From Myxococcales bacterium (GTDB lineage: Bacteria > Myxococcota_A > UBA9042), in the NCBI GenBank assembly GCA_009692425.1, contig SHZF01000019.1:1-63860 (forward strand): DNA of 63,860 bases, in the 5' to 3' direction. Numbering within the stretch: position 1 is the first letter of the stretch; the number at the start of each line of letters is the position of its first letter. This document shows positions 31,859 through 44,400 of the stretch, piece after piece. The translations under genes were made by a program, and so were the position numbers. Under the pieces are notes generated by a model. The model made no database searches. It was not told the DNA's origin and saw nothing but the letters and a program-made list of their open reading frames with translations.

Positions 31859-34048
31859 CTACTTCGACAGCAACTCGTGCACACCATCCCAGCCTGGCGC
31901 TGGAGGATGCGCTTCGAGTTCAGCCAACCGATCGACCAGCATCACCGCCGGCCCATCGCCCGCCGCCGCGAGCGGTTCGAGCACGCCGCGCGCCTTGGGG
32001 AAGTCGATCGCGTGCAGCGCGCTCAACCCCGCCTCGTAGGCCTGCACTGTCGCGAGGCGGGCCGCGTCTACCTTGCCCGGCAGCCCGACCAGTTCGTAGA
32101 CCGCGATGCCCTGCTTCTTGCCCTTGACCATGACGAGGTCGAGCTTGCGAAACACGGCGCCGTCGGCCGCCAGCCGCGCCGTCTCAGACCCGACCATCAT
32201 CACCGTCCTGTAGTACTTGTTAGCGCCTTCGAGTCGCGCAGCGAGGTTCACGGCGTCACCCAGCATCGTGTAGTCGAAGCGGCGGGCCGAACCCATGTTG
32301 CCGACGACGGCGATGCCCGAGTTCAGGCCGATGCGCGCGTTGATTTCGGGGATGCCGCGCGACCGCCACACCGCCTTCATGTCCTCCAGTTTCTCGTTGC
32401 AGCGCACGGCCGCCCGGCACGCCCGCACCGCGTGGTCGGGTTGGTCCAGCGGGGCGCCAAACATCGCCACAATCGCGTCGCCGATGTACTTGTCGACTGT
32501 GCCGCCCTCGTCAAGGATCACGTCGGTCATCGCGCCGAGGTACTCGTTGAGCAAGGTGGTCAGTTCGGCCGGGTCGAGTTTCTCGGACAGGGTGGTGAAG
32601 CCCGCCACGTCAGAAAAGAACGCCGTGATTTCCCGCCGCTGCCCGCCCAGCTTGAGTGCATCGGGGTTCGACACCAGCTCCTCGACGACGGCCGGCGACA
32701 GATAGAACTGGAAGGCATTGCGAATCTGCTGGCGCGACGCTTCGGCCCGGCCAACCCGCAGTGCGATTTCGCCCGTGACCGGCAGCAGGAAGCCGATCGC
32801 CGCCGGCACGATCGGCACCAGCCAGCCGTGGCTCAGGCCATAGATGCCGAGGCCCGTCCAAGCCGCAGTTGCCGACAACGCCAGCGCGATGACGAGCCCC
32901 GTGTGGGTCACGCGGCGCCAGGCGAGGTACAGCACGAGGCACAGCGCCACGAGGCTCCATGCCAGGCACCGCGGCGTTGCGCCCCCAGTCTGCGTGTGCT
33001 GGCCGGTCAGCAGGTTCATGGCCGCCGTGATGTGCACGTAGGTTCCCGGCAGGTCGGAGCGCAGCGGCGTCTGTCGGCGATCGGCCGCACCCACCGCCGA
33101 CACGCCGATGAAGAGGATGCGGCCCGCGAGCGCCCGCTTCAGCACGGGGTCGTCGTCCTTGGCTTCCAGCACGTCGATGACGGAAACATGTTTTATTTTG
33201 CCAACATGCACCCACCGCAACAACGGTTCGCCGGAGTCGACCGCCACCACCGCCTTGCCGAGCGCTGCGGCCCGTGCGGGAAGGGCGACCTGGACAGCCG
33301 CCAGCGCCAGGCTCGCGATGTTCTTCTGGCCGGCACGTGCAACGTAACTGTAGCGCCTCATGATCCCATCGTCGGCGTAGGGCACAACGAGCCCAGCCTG
33401 CGTGCGCGCCGCCATTGCCAACTCAGGAATGCTGCCGCGCGGCGAGTCGTACACCACGTCCGGCGTGACCTCGACCGGAATGCCCGGCACCGGCTGCAGT
33501 TCCGCCACCTCGCCGCCCGACAGCGAATCGCCCAACAGCCTACCGTCGGTCACGCCCAGCACCACGCAGCCCGCCTCCGCGATGGCCTTGCTCAGCTGTC
33601 GATCGGCATCGCGGAACGCGGCCTGCTTGTCCAGTTCGTCGGCGAGCGCCACCCCCTCGGGCACGTCGACGAGCGGCGTGTCGCGGATGCGGTCGGCCAC
33701 GGTCAGCGCCAGGTCCGCATCGGCGCGACTGCTCGGCTCGGGGAAAAAGGCGTCGAGTGCGATGACCGACGGTCCGAAAAGCGCGAGCTTGTGCACGAGT
33801 TGCGCCCAGGTGGCGCGCGGGAACGGCCAGCGCATCGACAGCCCCTGCAGCGTGCCGTCGTCGATGTCTACGAACACGACGCTGTCGTCGGTGGCACCAC
33901 GCGGCACGACATCGCGCACGAGCAGGTCGTACATCGGTCGATCCAGGGCGCCGGGGTCCTGTCCGAGGGCAGCCCAGGTGCCGGGCAGCATGGCAATGCC
34001 GCCGAGCAGGACCGTCATGAGTTCGTTGCGCTTGCCTGCCGCCGCCAT
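31859..34048 (-). CDS. CHASE2-domain class III adenylate/guanylate cyclase
   Basis: A 729-residue membrane sensor cyclase. After an N-terminal helix, residues about 30-335 form a CHASE2 sensor (VVFVDIDDGTLQGL, RWPFPRATWAQLVHKL, VIALDAFFPEPS, and RILFIGVSAVGAADRRQTPL near the end). Three helices (LVALCLVLYLAWRR, IALALSATAAWTGLGIYGL, VPAAIGFLLPVTG) lead to the cyclase domain: ITAFFSDVAGFTTLSE, the GTVDKYIGDAIVAMFGAP metal site, and FDYTMLGDAVNLAARLEG with the Asn/Arg catalytic residues. All appear intact, in contrast to the broken copy at 17281-17976. It should make cAMP or cGMP in response to an extracytoplasmic signal. GGGGAGG precedes the ATG. It sits in an operon with FecR- and OmpA-type genes. 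Confidence 0.93.
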   Translation of the reverse strand: MAAAGKRNELMTVLLGGIAMLPGTWAALGQDPGALDRPMYDLLVRDVVPRGATDDSVVFVDIDDGTLQGLSMRWPFPRATWAQLVHKLALFGPSVIALDAFFPEPSSRADADLALTVADRIRDTPLVDVPEGVALADELDKQAAFRDADRQLSKAIAEAGCVVLGVTDGRLLGDSLSGGEVAELQPVPGIPVEVTPDVVYDSPRGSIPELAMAARTQAGLVVPYADDGIMRRYSYVARAGQKNIASLALAAVQVALPARAAALGKAVVAVDSGEPLLRWVHVGKIKHVSVIDVLEAKDDDPVLKRALAGRILFIGVSAVGAADRRQTPLRSDLPGTYVHITAAMNLLTGQHTQTGGATPRCLAWSLVALCLVLYLAWRRVTHTGLVIALALSATAAWTGLGIYGLSHGWLVPIVPAAIGFLLPVTGEIALRVGRAEASRQQIRNAFQFYLSPAVVEELVSNPDALKLGGQRREITAFFSDVAGFTTLSEKLDPAELTTLLNEYLGAMTDVILDEGGTVDKYIGDAIVAMFGAPLDQPDHAVRACRAAVRCNEKLEDMKAVWRSRGIPEINARIGLNSGIAVVGNMGSARRFDYTMLGDAVNLAARLEGANKYYRTVMMVGSETARLAADGAVFRKLDLVMVKGKKQGIAVYELVGLPGKVDAARLATVQAYEAGLSALHAIDFPKARGVLEPLAAAGDGPAVMLVDRLAELEAHPPAPGWDGVHELLSK

Positions 34049-34077
34049 CGCGCGCCTCCCCGCCCCTTCCGATGCGA

Positions 34078-35267
34078 CTACTTAACGACGAAACTGTACG
34101 TGCGCGACGGCATGCCCGTGTTGTCGCCGTTGTCCAGGGCGGCCACGCGCCAGAACCAGTGCCCGGCCGGCAGTTCCGCCGGCAGCGCCAGTTCCGCTGT
34201 TGGCGTGCTCAACACGCGCAGCGCGGTGGCCAACTCGCCGTCCCGGCCGATGTCGACATTGTAGCTCTTGGCGCCTTCGACCGGGTTCCACGTCAGCTTG
34301 ACGGTGCGCTCGACCGCGCCGTGCAGCGGAGCCGTGATCACGGGAGCCATCAGCAGGTCGCGCGGCGGCGAAGCCTTGCCCACGCTGTCGACGTCTGCCG
34401 TCTTGCCGGCCCCGACCACTACGCTTTCCTTTGCGCCGACCTCGGACTTCAGCTCGACCTTGCCCTCCAGCGTTTCGACCGAGGTCGTGCCCGTCGGCGA
34501 GTTGCCCACCCGGAACTTCGTGCCGCGCACGCCTGCGACCGCGGTCTTCGTCACGATGTCGAAGGTCGAACCGCTGCCCTTGGGGTCCGCGACCGCTTCG
34601 ACCTTGCCCTTGATCAGGTCGATGCGCACGGCCCGCTTCAGGTCGGCCGTCAACTCGACGCGGCCCAGCTTGATGATCGAACCTGGCAACAGCGACACGA
34701 GGCTGCCGTCGGCCAGCGCCAACCGCGCGACGGCGCCCTTGTCGGTCGAGACATGGTCGCCTTGCGTCAGTGTCGTGCCCGCCACCGCGGTGGTCAGCTT
34801 GAGGACGTCGGGCCCGACATCGACCTTGCCCGTCATCGCCTGCACGAGCGCCACGGGGCGCGGCGTCGGCTCGCGGTAGACGATGGTCAGTTCGGCCGGC
34901 GTGCCGGGGGCGGACGTCGGCACGATCGTGGAAATGCGCGCTTCGGGCACGCCTGCCGTCACGAGCAGCTTGCTCCAGGCCGTCGCGATCGTCGCGCCAT
35001 CGCCCCGCTTGTCCGACGCCACGCGCACGGCAATCGTCACGCTGCGGATCGTGGTGCGCTCCTTCAAGGCCGCAGCCACCGCGTTCGCGCACGCCAGGTT
35101 CGCCCCGGCGAGGTCGGCACGCGCGGGCAGCGGATTGGTCGACTTGACCTGCCCGCCATCGAGCCGCACGCCACAAGGGTCGGCGGCCACGGCCGTACGC
35201 GCGCCGAGACTCGCCGCCAGCGCGACGGCGCTCGCCACTGCCAGGGCCACGACGGTTGTTGTGCGGG

Positions 35268-35271
<4 letters not shown>
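34078..35271 (-). CDS. FecR-domain exported protein
   Basis: A 397-residue periplasmic or surface protein with signal peptide ending ARTAVAA. The N-terminal third (VRLDGGQVKSTNPLPARADL and ATIATAWSKLLV) is an LysM/OmpA-like accessory region of unclear type. The FecR core is visible as GTTLTQGDHVSTDKGAVARL, LADGSLVSLLPGSIIK and the closing TAVAGVRGTKFRVG, EGKVEL segment. The last 100 residues (LTWNPVEGAKSYNVDIG, WRVAALDNGDN) are a fibronectin-III-like domain. FecR-plus-Fn3 proteins co-occur with CHASE2 cyclases and OmpA-type proteins in many bacteria as sensory envelope modules. ATG 35271 overlaps the OmpA stop (ATGA), with GGAG about 7 bases upstream. Confidence 0.88.
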
Positions 35272-37217
<1,946 letters not shown>

Positions 37218-37255
37218 GCGGTCTGCCCCGCCCCTGAAACGTCGCACCCTCGACC

Positions 37256-39154
37256 TCACAAGCCGTACTGACCCTTCGTGCGGGCGAACTCCGCCAACAC
37301 TTCGACGTCGGTCAACAGGCGCGTGTAGAAGCGTGCGGCCGCGATGCCCCCCTTCCAGTAGCTGCCGCTGCCCTCGTGGCCCCAGCCGATCGTCGATACG
37401 GTCGAACTCTGCGAATTCGGGTGGCTGCCGAGTGTGCCGACCCCAACCGGCGCGCCGTTTACGCCCCAGCGCCAGCCGTTCGGGACGCCGACATCGTAGC
37501 CAAAGTGCACCATCTTCCACTGGCCCGCCGGTACCGGGCCGGACCACGAACTGCCCCCGCTGGCAGGGTGATCGACGCAACAGCCGCCGTTGTTGACGCG
37601 GAAAAACCAGGTGTCAGCCTGCCACTTTCCGAACCACACCAAGTCGCCCGCGTTGGCGGTGACGGCGTCGCGGTTTACGTAGAGGCCGCCCGTGTTGTTG
37701 TCGCTTGTCGGAACCTGCGAGTAGAGCCAGTAAACGCCGGTGAACTTTTGCGTGTTCAGCTTCGCGTTGGCGAACTGGGCTCCGGCGCCCGTGCCGTCGA
37801 AGACCATCGTCGGGATGCCGCCCAAGGTTCCGTGCGCCAAACCATTGACGAACTGCGCATTTGCTGCGTTGCCGCTCACGTCGAGCCACTGCGTGCCGCT
37901 GCCCGGCCAGCTGTCCTTGCGGCTGGCGTCGAACCACATCGCCAAACCGTCCAGTTCCACGGCGACCGCGCTGACGAGGATCGACTGGGCGCCGTCGAGA
38001 CTGATCACCTCGACGTCTTTGGCGCCGGCCGACGTCTGCGCGGGCACGACGACTTGGGCCTGGGTCGAGGAGAGCACCTTGACCGTCGTTGCCTTGACGC
38101 CACCGATGACGACCGTCATGCCGTCCGCGAAGTTGGTGCCCGACAGCAACAGCGTCTGGCCGCCCGCCGTGGTGGCGACGGAAGGGTTCACCCCGTAAAT
38201 ATGCGGGGTTGTCGCGTTGTCGAGCTGGCGCCAGTCCTTGCCGTCGCAGACCTGCAGGTGCTTGCCGGTCCAGCGCAGCGTGCCGTCGACCGCGGGGCCG
38301 CAGTCGGCCTCCAGCTTGCCGATGCGCACGAACCCCGCCGCCGCCAGGGATCCGACGCTCGTCGCTCCCGTGATGTCGACTGTGCCATCGACCTTGCCGC
38401 CCTTGGCTGACAGGAAAAGCGCCGTCGTTGCGGGTGCCAATTGGGCCGGCACCACGCACCCCGTGCACTCGAGCTTCTTGGCCACCTGCGCTTCGATCGC
38501 GAGCGTCGCGGTGTCGGCATTCTTGGCCACCTCGGCATTCTTGGCGAAGTCTGCGGCCTTGGCGCTCTCGGCCAGCGCGGCAACAGTCGCAAGCTTGGCC
38601 AGGTCGGCGACCTTGGCGGCGTCGGCGGTCTTGGCGACTTCGGCGGTCTTGGCGAATTCGGCCAGTTTGGCGGTGTCGGCGACGGCCGCAGCGTGGGCGA
38701 ACCAGGCGCGCGCGACCGCCCGCACCGGCACACGCGGCAGTTCGGCGTCTCCTCCCACCTGCACGCCGAGCCAGAGTGGCTGCCCGCTGAGCAACAGCGC
38801 GTCGGGAATCGCGGCCGTGGCGCCCAGGTCGAGCGTGAAGAACCCTCCGCTGACCTGAAGTTGCTTGATCAGTTCCTGCCACACCGGCTGCGCGGCATCG
38901 GCTTTCTCGTACAGCGCCGCGACGATCACATATGTGCCGTCGGGCACGGGACCGCCGGCTGCCGAACGCAACAAGCCCTGAGCGGGCAGGGTGGCAGAAT
39001 GTGCAGGGGTTGTGAGAGCGAGCAGGCCCGCCAGCGCCACCATGCCGCAGGATTTGACGCCGAAGCGACCGGCGGCGCACCGGCGAGCGCGGTCGGGTCG
39101 CGTTCCGGGCGGCAAAATGTTGCAAGGAAACATGTGCAACCCCCGTCGGCTCAT
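37256..39154 (-). CDS. Exported adhesin-like protein: hexad stalk, IPT/TIG domain and LamG-like head
   Basis: A protein of 625-632 residues. After a signal peptide (VALAGLLALTTPAHSA) the first domain (LPAQGLLRSAAGGPVPDGTY) matches the fibrinogen-like protein at 22671-24392. The stalk is a longer run of AKxAxx hexads (AKLAEFAKTAEVAKTADAAK) closed by LECTGCV. An IPT/TIG domain follows (VNPSVATTAGGQTLLLSGTN), then a laminin-G/concanavalin-like domain (LAMWFDASRKDSWPGSG, AAARFYTRLLTDVEVLAEF). The architecture suggests a fibre with an exchangeable binding head. Two starts are possible: ATG 39154 or ATG 39133, the latter with GGGGG upstream. It ends 38 bases before the OmpA gene. Confidence 0.78.
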   Translation of the reverse strand: MSRRGLHMFPCNILPPGTRPDRARRCAAGRFGVKSCGMVALAGLLALTTPAHSATLPAQGLLRSAAGGPVPDGTYVIVAALYEKADAAQPVWQELIKQLQVSGGFFTLDLGATAAIPDALLLSGQPLWLGVQVGGDAELPRVPVRAVARAWFAHAAAVADTAKLAEFAKTAEVAKTADAAKVADLAKLATVAALAESAKAADFAKNAEVAKNADTATLAIEAQVAKKLECTGCVVPAQLAPATTALFLSAKGGKVDGTVDITGATSVGSLAAAGFVRIGKLEADCGPAVDGTLRWTGKHLQVCDGKDWRQLDNATTPHIYGVNPSVATTAGGQTLLLSGTNFADGMTVVIGGVKATTVKVLSSTQAQVVVPAQTSAGAKDVEVISLDGAQSILVSAVAVELDGLAMWFDASRKDSWPGSGTQWLDVSGNAANAQFVNGLAHGTLGGIPTMVFDGTGAGAQFANAKLNTQKFTGVYWLYSQVPTSDNNTGGLYVNRDAVTANAGDLVWFGKWQADTWFFRVNNGGCCVDHPASGGSSWSGPVPAGQWKMVHFGYDVGVPNGWRWGVNGAPVGVGTLGSHPNSQSSTVSTIGWGHEGSGSYWKGGIAAARFYTRLLTDVEVLAEFARTKGQYGL

Positions 39155-39200
39155 CGACCTGGTGTCCGTGCGGCGTGCGCCGTCAGCCCGATGAGCACCC

Positions 39201-39216
39201 ACTTCGGCGGCGAAGT
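39201..39216 (-). other. Short palindromic hairpin at the stop of the 654-residue membrane-protein gene
   Basis: ACTTCG at 39201-39206 and CGAAGT at 39211-39216 form a perfect 6-bp stem with a 4-base loop, starting at the gene's stop codon. There is no T-run, so a role in transcript 3'-end stability or attenuation before the adhesin gene is only a guess. Confidence 0.25.
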
Positions 39217-41180
39217 TACTCGTTCCAGCCGCCGCTGTCGAACACAACGGAGGTTGCCGCGGCTTGGGTTGCAGTCCGGTTTCCGGCTGCTGCATCGGCA
39301 CGCAGCGCCGCAAGCGCGGCCCGTCGGTCGCGCAAGGGACGCAGGCTCCACGCATCGCCGGGGTTCGGGCCGTCCAGTTGGGGCTCCATGCCGAGATCGG
39401 TCCACATCGCCTCGACCTCGCGCAGCAATGCAGCCTGATCCCAGCCGAGACCGAGAGCGGCGACCGCCTTCGCCAGAGTCTCCGCCAGCGCGCTCGCGCT
39501 CAGCCATGTGCCGCGTCCCTCCATGGCGCGCTTGACGGCACACGCTGCCAGGCGCCGCACGTCGCGCAGGATGCCTTGGCGCGCGTGCTCTGCCACCGCC
39601 TGGCGCGCGGCCACCGCCAGGATCAGCGTGCCGGGCGCCAGCACGCAGAATACAGCCCCGAGGCCAAGGTCCAGACCTTGGATCGGAAGATCGCCGCGTC
39701 CGCCGGCCAGCGCCGCCGCCATGACCGCGACTGTCGCATATGGGCCTCCTGCCAGACGCATCGCGCCATCGACGTGATCGCGTGTCAGGCCCGGCACGTT
39801 GACGGCGAGTCGCTCCGGGCGCAGCGGGCGCTCCGGATTGTCGCCCAGGTACTCCGTGTCAGGGTTGTCCAAGGGCACTTCTGCTGAAGCGAGAGCCTCA
39901 GGTGGCAGCACGAAGTCGATTTCGCCCGCGTCCGACACCTCGATGTCGCCGCCGAGCCGGGCCATCAGCCGCGTCCCCACCGAGAGTGCCTCGCTCGGGT
40001 CGAGCGCGAAGTCCAGCGAGATCTCCGCAGCCGAAACACGACCCTGCTGCGCCTTTGCGCGGCCGAGCACCTGGGGGCCGATGCGCTCGTCGCCGGGGCG
40101 CCCGACGAACGCGCGGTTGAGCGCACGCACGAGCCGGATGGCCAGGTCGTTCGTGGGCACCCAGCGCTCCCAGTCTGCCACGCGCCGGGCCTCGCGCAGC
40201 CAGCGCGCCGGGCCAATGTCGCGTGCGGGTTCGCCAAGATGACGCGCGGCGTGCCACAAGCCGCGCAGCCAGATGCCGACGACCGCCAGGCCGCCCAAGA
40301 CGATGGCCACGACGACCGCGATGGCGGCGGCCGCCAACAGGAACACGCAGCCTTCGCCATCGACGTCGAACGAGAGGCCCGACAGCCACGAATCGCCCGA
40401 CGACGACGTGGTGTCCGACAACGACGCGCCATTGCGCGTGGTCCTGGGCGCCCTGGACAGGCGCCGCCCTACGGCTCCATCGGGCCCGCGTGCGGCCACA
40501 TCCATGCGCGGGTGGCGCCGCCAGGCAAAGAATTGTACCGCCCAGGCACCGAGTTGGCTGACGAGAAAAACTGCAACGATCGCACCGATCCCGACCGCCG
40601 CCGCCTGCAGCCGGCCCATGTCGTCGCGCGCCCGCCACACCGCCGTCAAGGACGCAACGCCGGTCAATACGCCGACGACCACCCACCAGGTCGCGCCCAC
40701 GTTGGCGAGGACGGCCGCGACCCACAAGGCCACGCGCTGTGGCCACGCGTGCCAACCGGTGCGCGCGGCGCTGGCGATGTCGGTGGCCGGAAAATCGTGC
40801 CGCAGCTCGCCACCCCGCGTGACGCGTAACCGACAGCGCAGCCGCCGCCTCCACTCGTCGAGCAGCGCGGTGGCCACTTCGACCGCCACCCCTGCGCGCC
40901 CGGCGAGTCCTTCGGCGGTCACCTCGCGCACGACGCCGTGGGTCGCGGCGGGCAGCAGGTCGGCGACGGCCCACCGTTCCAACTTGCGCACGGACGCCTC
41001 GAAGCGGCCGCCCGGCGTACCGTCAATGGGGGGCGTCTCGGGCAGCGACGGCATCCAGTCGCGACCGCGCCCGGGCACAGGTCGCTGGTGGGCGGCGACG
41101 CGCAGGCCGACCCAGCGCGCAAGCAGCGGGGCGAGCAGCAGGGTGGCGAGCAGGATGGGGAGGAGGTCGCGCTCGTGCAT
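39216..41180 (-). CDS. Large membrane protein of unknown function
   Basis: A 654-residue protein I cannot place in a named family. An N-terminal helix (LLPILLATLLLAPLLARWVG) is followed by a basic soluble segment of about 90 residues (VTAEGLAGRAGVAVEVATAL, RLRVTRGGELRHDF) shaped like a winged-helix domain. Then come four or more helices in pairs (LWVAAVLANVGATWWVVVGV, AVGIGAIVAVFLVSQLGAW, LLAAAAIAVVVAIVLGGLAV), and a long acidic soluble region with a late pair of helices (YATVAVMAAALAGG, GLGAVFCVLAPGTLILAVA). The C-terminus repeats a helix-turn-helix-like pattern. ATG 41180 is favoured because the frame upstream lacks coding character. Possible role: an envelope sensor; this is inference. Confidence 0.7.
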   Translation of the reverse strand: MHERDLLPILLATLLLAPLLARWVGLRVAAHQRPVPGRGRDWMPSLPETPPIDGTPGGRFEASVRKLERWAVADLLPAATHGVVREVTAEGLAGRAGVAVEVATALLDEWRRRLRCRLRVTRGGELRHDFPATDIASAARTGWHAWPQRVALWVAAVLANVGATWWVVVGVLTGVASLTAVWRARDDMGRLQAAAVGIGAIVAVFLVSQLGAWAVQFFAWRRHPRMDVAARGPDGAVGRRLSRAPRTTRNGASLSDTTSSSGDSWLSGLSFDVDGEGCVFLLAAAAIAVVVAIVLGGLAVVGIWLRGLWHAARHLGEPARDIGPARWLREARRVADWERWVPTNDLAIRLVRALNRAFVGRPGDERIGPQVLGRAKAQQGRVSAAEISLDFALDPSEALSVGTRLMARLGGDIEVSDAGEIDFVLPPEALASAEVPLDNPDTEYLGDNPERPLRPERLAVNVPGLTRDHVDGAMRLAGGPYATVAVMAAALAGGRGDLPIQGLDLGLGAVFCVLAPGTLILAVAARQAVAEHARQGILRDVRRLAACAVKRAMEGRGTWLSASALAETLAKAVAALGLGWDQAALLREVEAMWTDLGMEPQLDGPNPGDAWSLRPLRDRRAALAALRADAAAGNRTATQAAATSVVFDSGGWNE

Positions 41181-41344
41181 GGGCGCAGCGTACGGCAGGC
41201 GCGCCGGGCTGGACAGGTAGGCGGGGTCCCAGGATCCACCACCGGCCCCACCCGCGTGGCAATACTGAACTGCGATCACTTGGCGCTGCATAGGCCAGCG
41301 GAAGGAGATTGCAACGGTGAATTGTGAAGATTCATGGGTGCCGG

Positions 41345-41373
41345 TTGCATCGCCCGACGCAAGTCACTAAAGT
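41345..41373 (+). promoter_or_regulatory. Predicted promoter of the giant Cys-repeat lipoprotein
   Basis: TTGCAT at 41345-41350 and TAAAGT at 41368-41373 are 17 bp apart, one of the best matches in the window to the general sigma-70 pattern. The implied start near 41380 gives a leader of about 59 bases to the ATG at 41439. The rest of the 258-base divergent gap is more AT-rich than its surroundings and shows no other structure. Confidence 0.5.
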
Positions 41374-41438
41374 CTCTGCGGGCCGGATTCGCTTCGCACT
41401 CAGTACCTGTCGCAATCGATCGCCAGTCTGGAGCCCAG

Positions 41439-44400
41439 ATGAACGCCCAAGTCCGTAGGTCTGCCGCACATTGCGGCGTCGTTGTGTTTTTTGCCCTGTT
41501 CGCTCTCGCCGGTTGCAGCGACGACACCACCGTCGAAGGTGGGCAACCCACCGACACGACGGCCACGGGAGACGCTGCCCTCGACGGGGCCGTTGCCGCG
41601 GGCGACGCCGCCGGCAGCAACGACAGTGCCGTCGTGGGTTCCGACGCCACCCGCGGCAATGACGCTGACAATGCCGCTGACAATGCCGATGCCGGCGCCG
41701 ATGCCGGCGCCGATGCCGTCGTCGGCCCGGATGTGGGCGTGCTCGACACCGCCCCGAGTTGCACGGCGGACTCCTGCGACGACAAGAATCCGTGCACGGA
41801 CGACAAGTGCGAGGCGAGCGGGTGCACCCACGCCAACAACACCGCGCCGTGCGACGACAGCAGCGCGTGCTCCGCGGGCGACGCGTGCAAGGATGGCGCG
41901 TGCGTCGGCGGCAAGGCCTTGGAGTGTGACGACAAGAATGGTTGCACGACGGACAGTTGCGACACGGCCAAGGGCTGCGTCGCTGTTTCCGCAAACGCCA
42001 CGCCGTGCGACGATGCCGACGCGTGCACGACCGCCGACGCCTGCAAGGACAGCGCGTGCAAGGGCGGCGCCGCACCGGACTGCAACGACAAGAGCGTCTG
42101 CACGACCGACAGCTGCGACAAGGGCAAAGGCTGCGTATATGTAGCGTTTGATGCGACGCCGTGCGATGACGGCGACGGCTGCACGAGCGGCGACACCTGC
42201 AAGGATAGCAAGTGCGGCGCGGGCGGCCCGCTGACGTGCGACGACAAGAACCCGTGCACCGACGACACGTGCGACCCCAAGGCGGGCTGCGCTTTCGCCA
42301 ACAACACAGCGCCGTGCTCCGATGGCAACGCGTGCACCGGTGGCGATGCGTGCAAGGGCGGCGCGTGCGCGGCGGGCTCGCAGGCCGTCCTCTGCGACGA
42401 CAAGAACCCGTGTACGAATGACACGTGCGCTGCGGCGAGCGGCACCTGTCTTTACCTGCCCAATGCCGCGACGTGCAGCGACGGCGATGCTTGCACCAGC
42501 GGCGACCTGTGCGCGGGCGGCGCGTGCAACGGCCTGTCGGGCGCGTGTGCGGCGTGCACGACGGACTCCCAGTGCAACGACAAGAACCCGTGCACAGTTG
42601 ACGCGTGCGGCGTCGACGGAACCTGCAGCGCGACCGCGTTGATTCCCGTGCCGCTGGCCCTCGCCGTCACATGCGACGACGGCAACTCTTGCACCGGAAT
42701 CGACCTGTGCAGTGGCGGCAAGTGCGCCGGCCCGGCCACGAAGTGCGACGACGGCAACCCGTGCACAGACGACGGCTGCGTGCCTTCGCTGGGCTGCACT
42801 TCTGCAAACAATACGGCACCGTGCGACGACGGGCAGGCCTGTAGCACGAAGGACGTCTGCACGGGCGGCAAGTGCGGCGGCGGCGACCTGGTGGCGTGCG
42901 ACTGCAAGGCAGACGGCGAGTGCGACGACAAGAACCCGTGCACCGACGACGCCTGCGCCAACGGCAAGTGCGGCTCCAAGCCGAGCGGCGCCGACAAGGC
43001 CTGCGAAGACGGCAACGCGTGCACGGCAAGTGACAAGTGCAAGAACGGCGTGTGCCTGGCCGGCCCAGCGCTCGACTGCAACGACGGCAATCCGTGCACC
43101 GACGACGCCTGCGACCTGAAGAGCGGCAAGTGCGTCAAAGCGGCCAACACCACGCCGTGCAACGACAGCGATGCCTGTACGGTCAACGACGCTTGCAAGC
43201 TGGGTGCGTGCACGGGCGGCGCGGCGACGTTCTGCGACGACAAGAACGGGTGCACGACCGACACGTGCGACAAGACGCTCGGCTGCCAGTTCGGCGCCAA
43301 CACGGCGGCGTGCGACGACGGCAACGCGTGCACGACGCTCGACACCTGCGCAGCCAAGGCCTGCAAGGGCGGCGCGGCGCCGGAGTGCGACGACAAGAAC
43401 GGCTGCACCACCGACAGTTGCGACCCCAAGGTGGGCTGCCTGTTTACGCCGAACGCCGCAATTTGCGACGACAACAATGCGTGCACGCTCACTGACCTGT
43501 GCTCGGGCGGCAAATGCGTCGGCGGGAGCGTCAAGGCGTGCGACGACAAGAACCCGTGCACGCAAGACAACTGCGACCCGGCGACCGGCTGCGTCACCAC
43601 GAACACGATCGCGGCGTGCGACGACAGCGATGCCTGCACCACGCTCGACACGTGCGCGGCCGGTGCCTGCAAAGGTGGCGAGGCACCGAACTGCAACGAC
43701 GCAAACCCTTGCACGGCCGACAGCTGTGACAAGGCCAAGGGGTGCAGCAATCCGGCGGTGGGCGACGGCGCGGAGTGCAAGGACAGCTTCTGCGACAAGC
43801 TGACGTTCGTCGACGCGGGCACCTGCTTCAAGTCGATCTGCCTGCCGGGCACGAAGGCCAAGTGCGACGACGGAAACCCGTGCACCGACGACGTCTGCAA
43901 TGGCAAGAACGGCTGCTCCAAGTCGAACAGCACCGGGAAGTGTGACGACAACAACGCGTGCACTGGCGGCGACGTCTGCGCGGGCGGGGCGTGCGTGCCC
44001 GGCAAGGCCATCGGTTGCGACGATGGCAATGCGTGCAGCAACGACAACTGCGACATCCAGAAGGGCTGCCTGCACGCCAACGCAACGGATGACTCTGTCT
44101 GCATCAGCGCGTCGTGCACGGGCCTCGTCTACGCGGCCCAGAACATCTGTACGGGCGGCAGCTGCGGGCCGACGGCTGGCAAGAAGCAGTGCGACGACAA
44201 GGACCCGTGCACCGACGACTCCTGCTCGCCGACTGCGGGCTGCGTGTCGAAGGACAACACGGCGCCATGCGACGACGGAAACCAGTGCACGACCAACGAC
44301 GGCTGCCTGCAGGGCGTGTGCAACGGCGGCGCGTTGAAACCTTGCAACGACAAGAACCCGTGCACGGACGACAAGTGCGTCGCCGCGAGCGGGTGCGTGG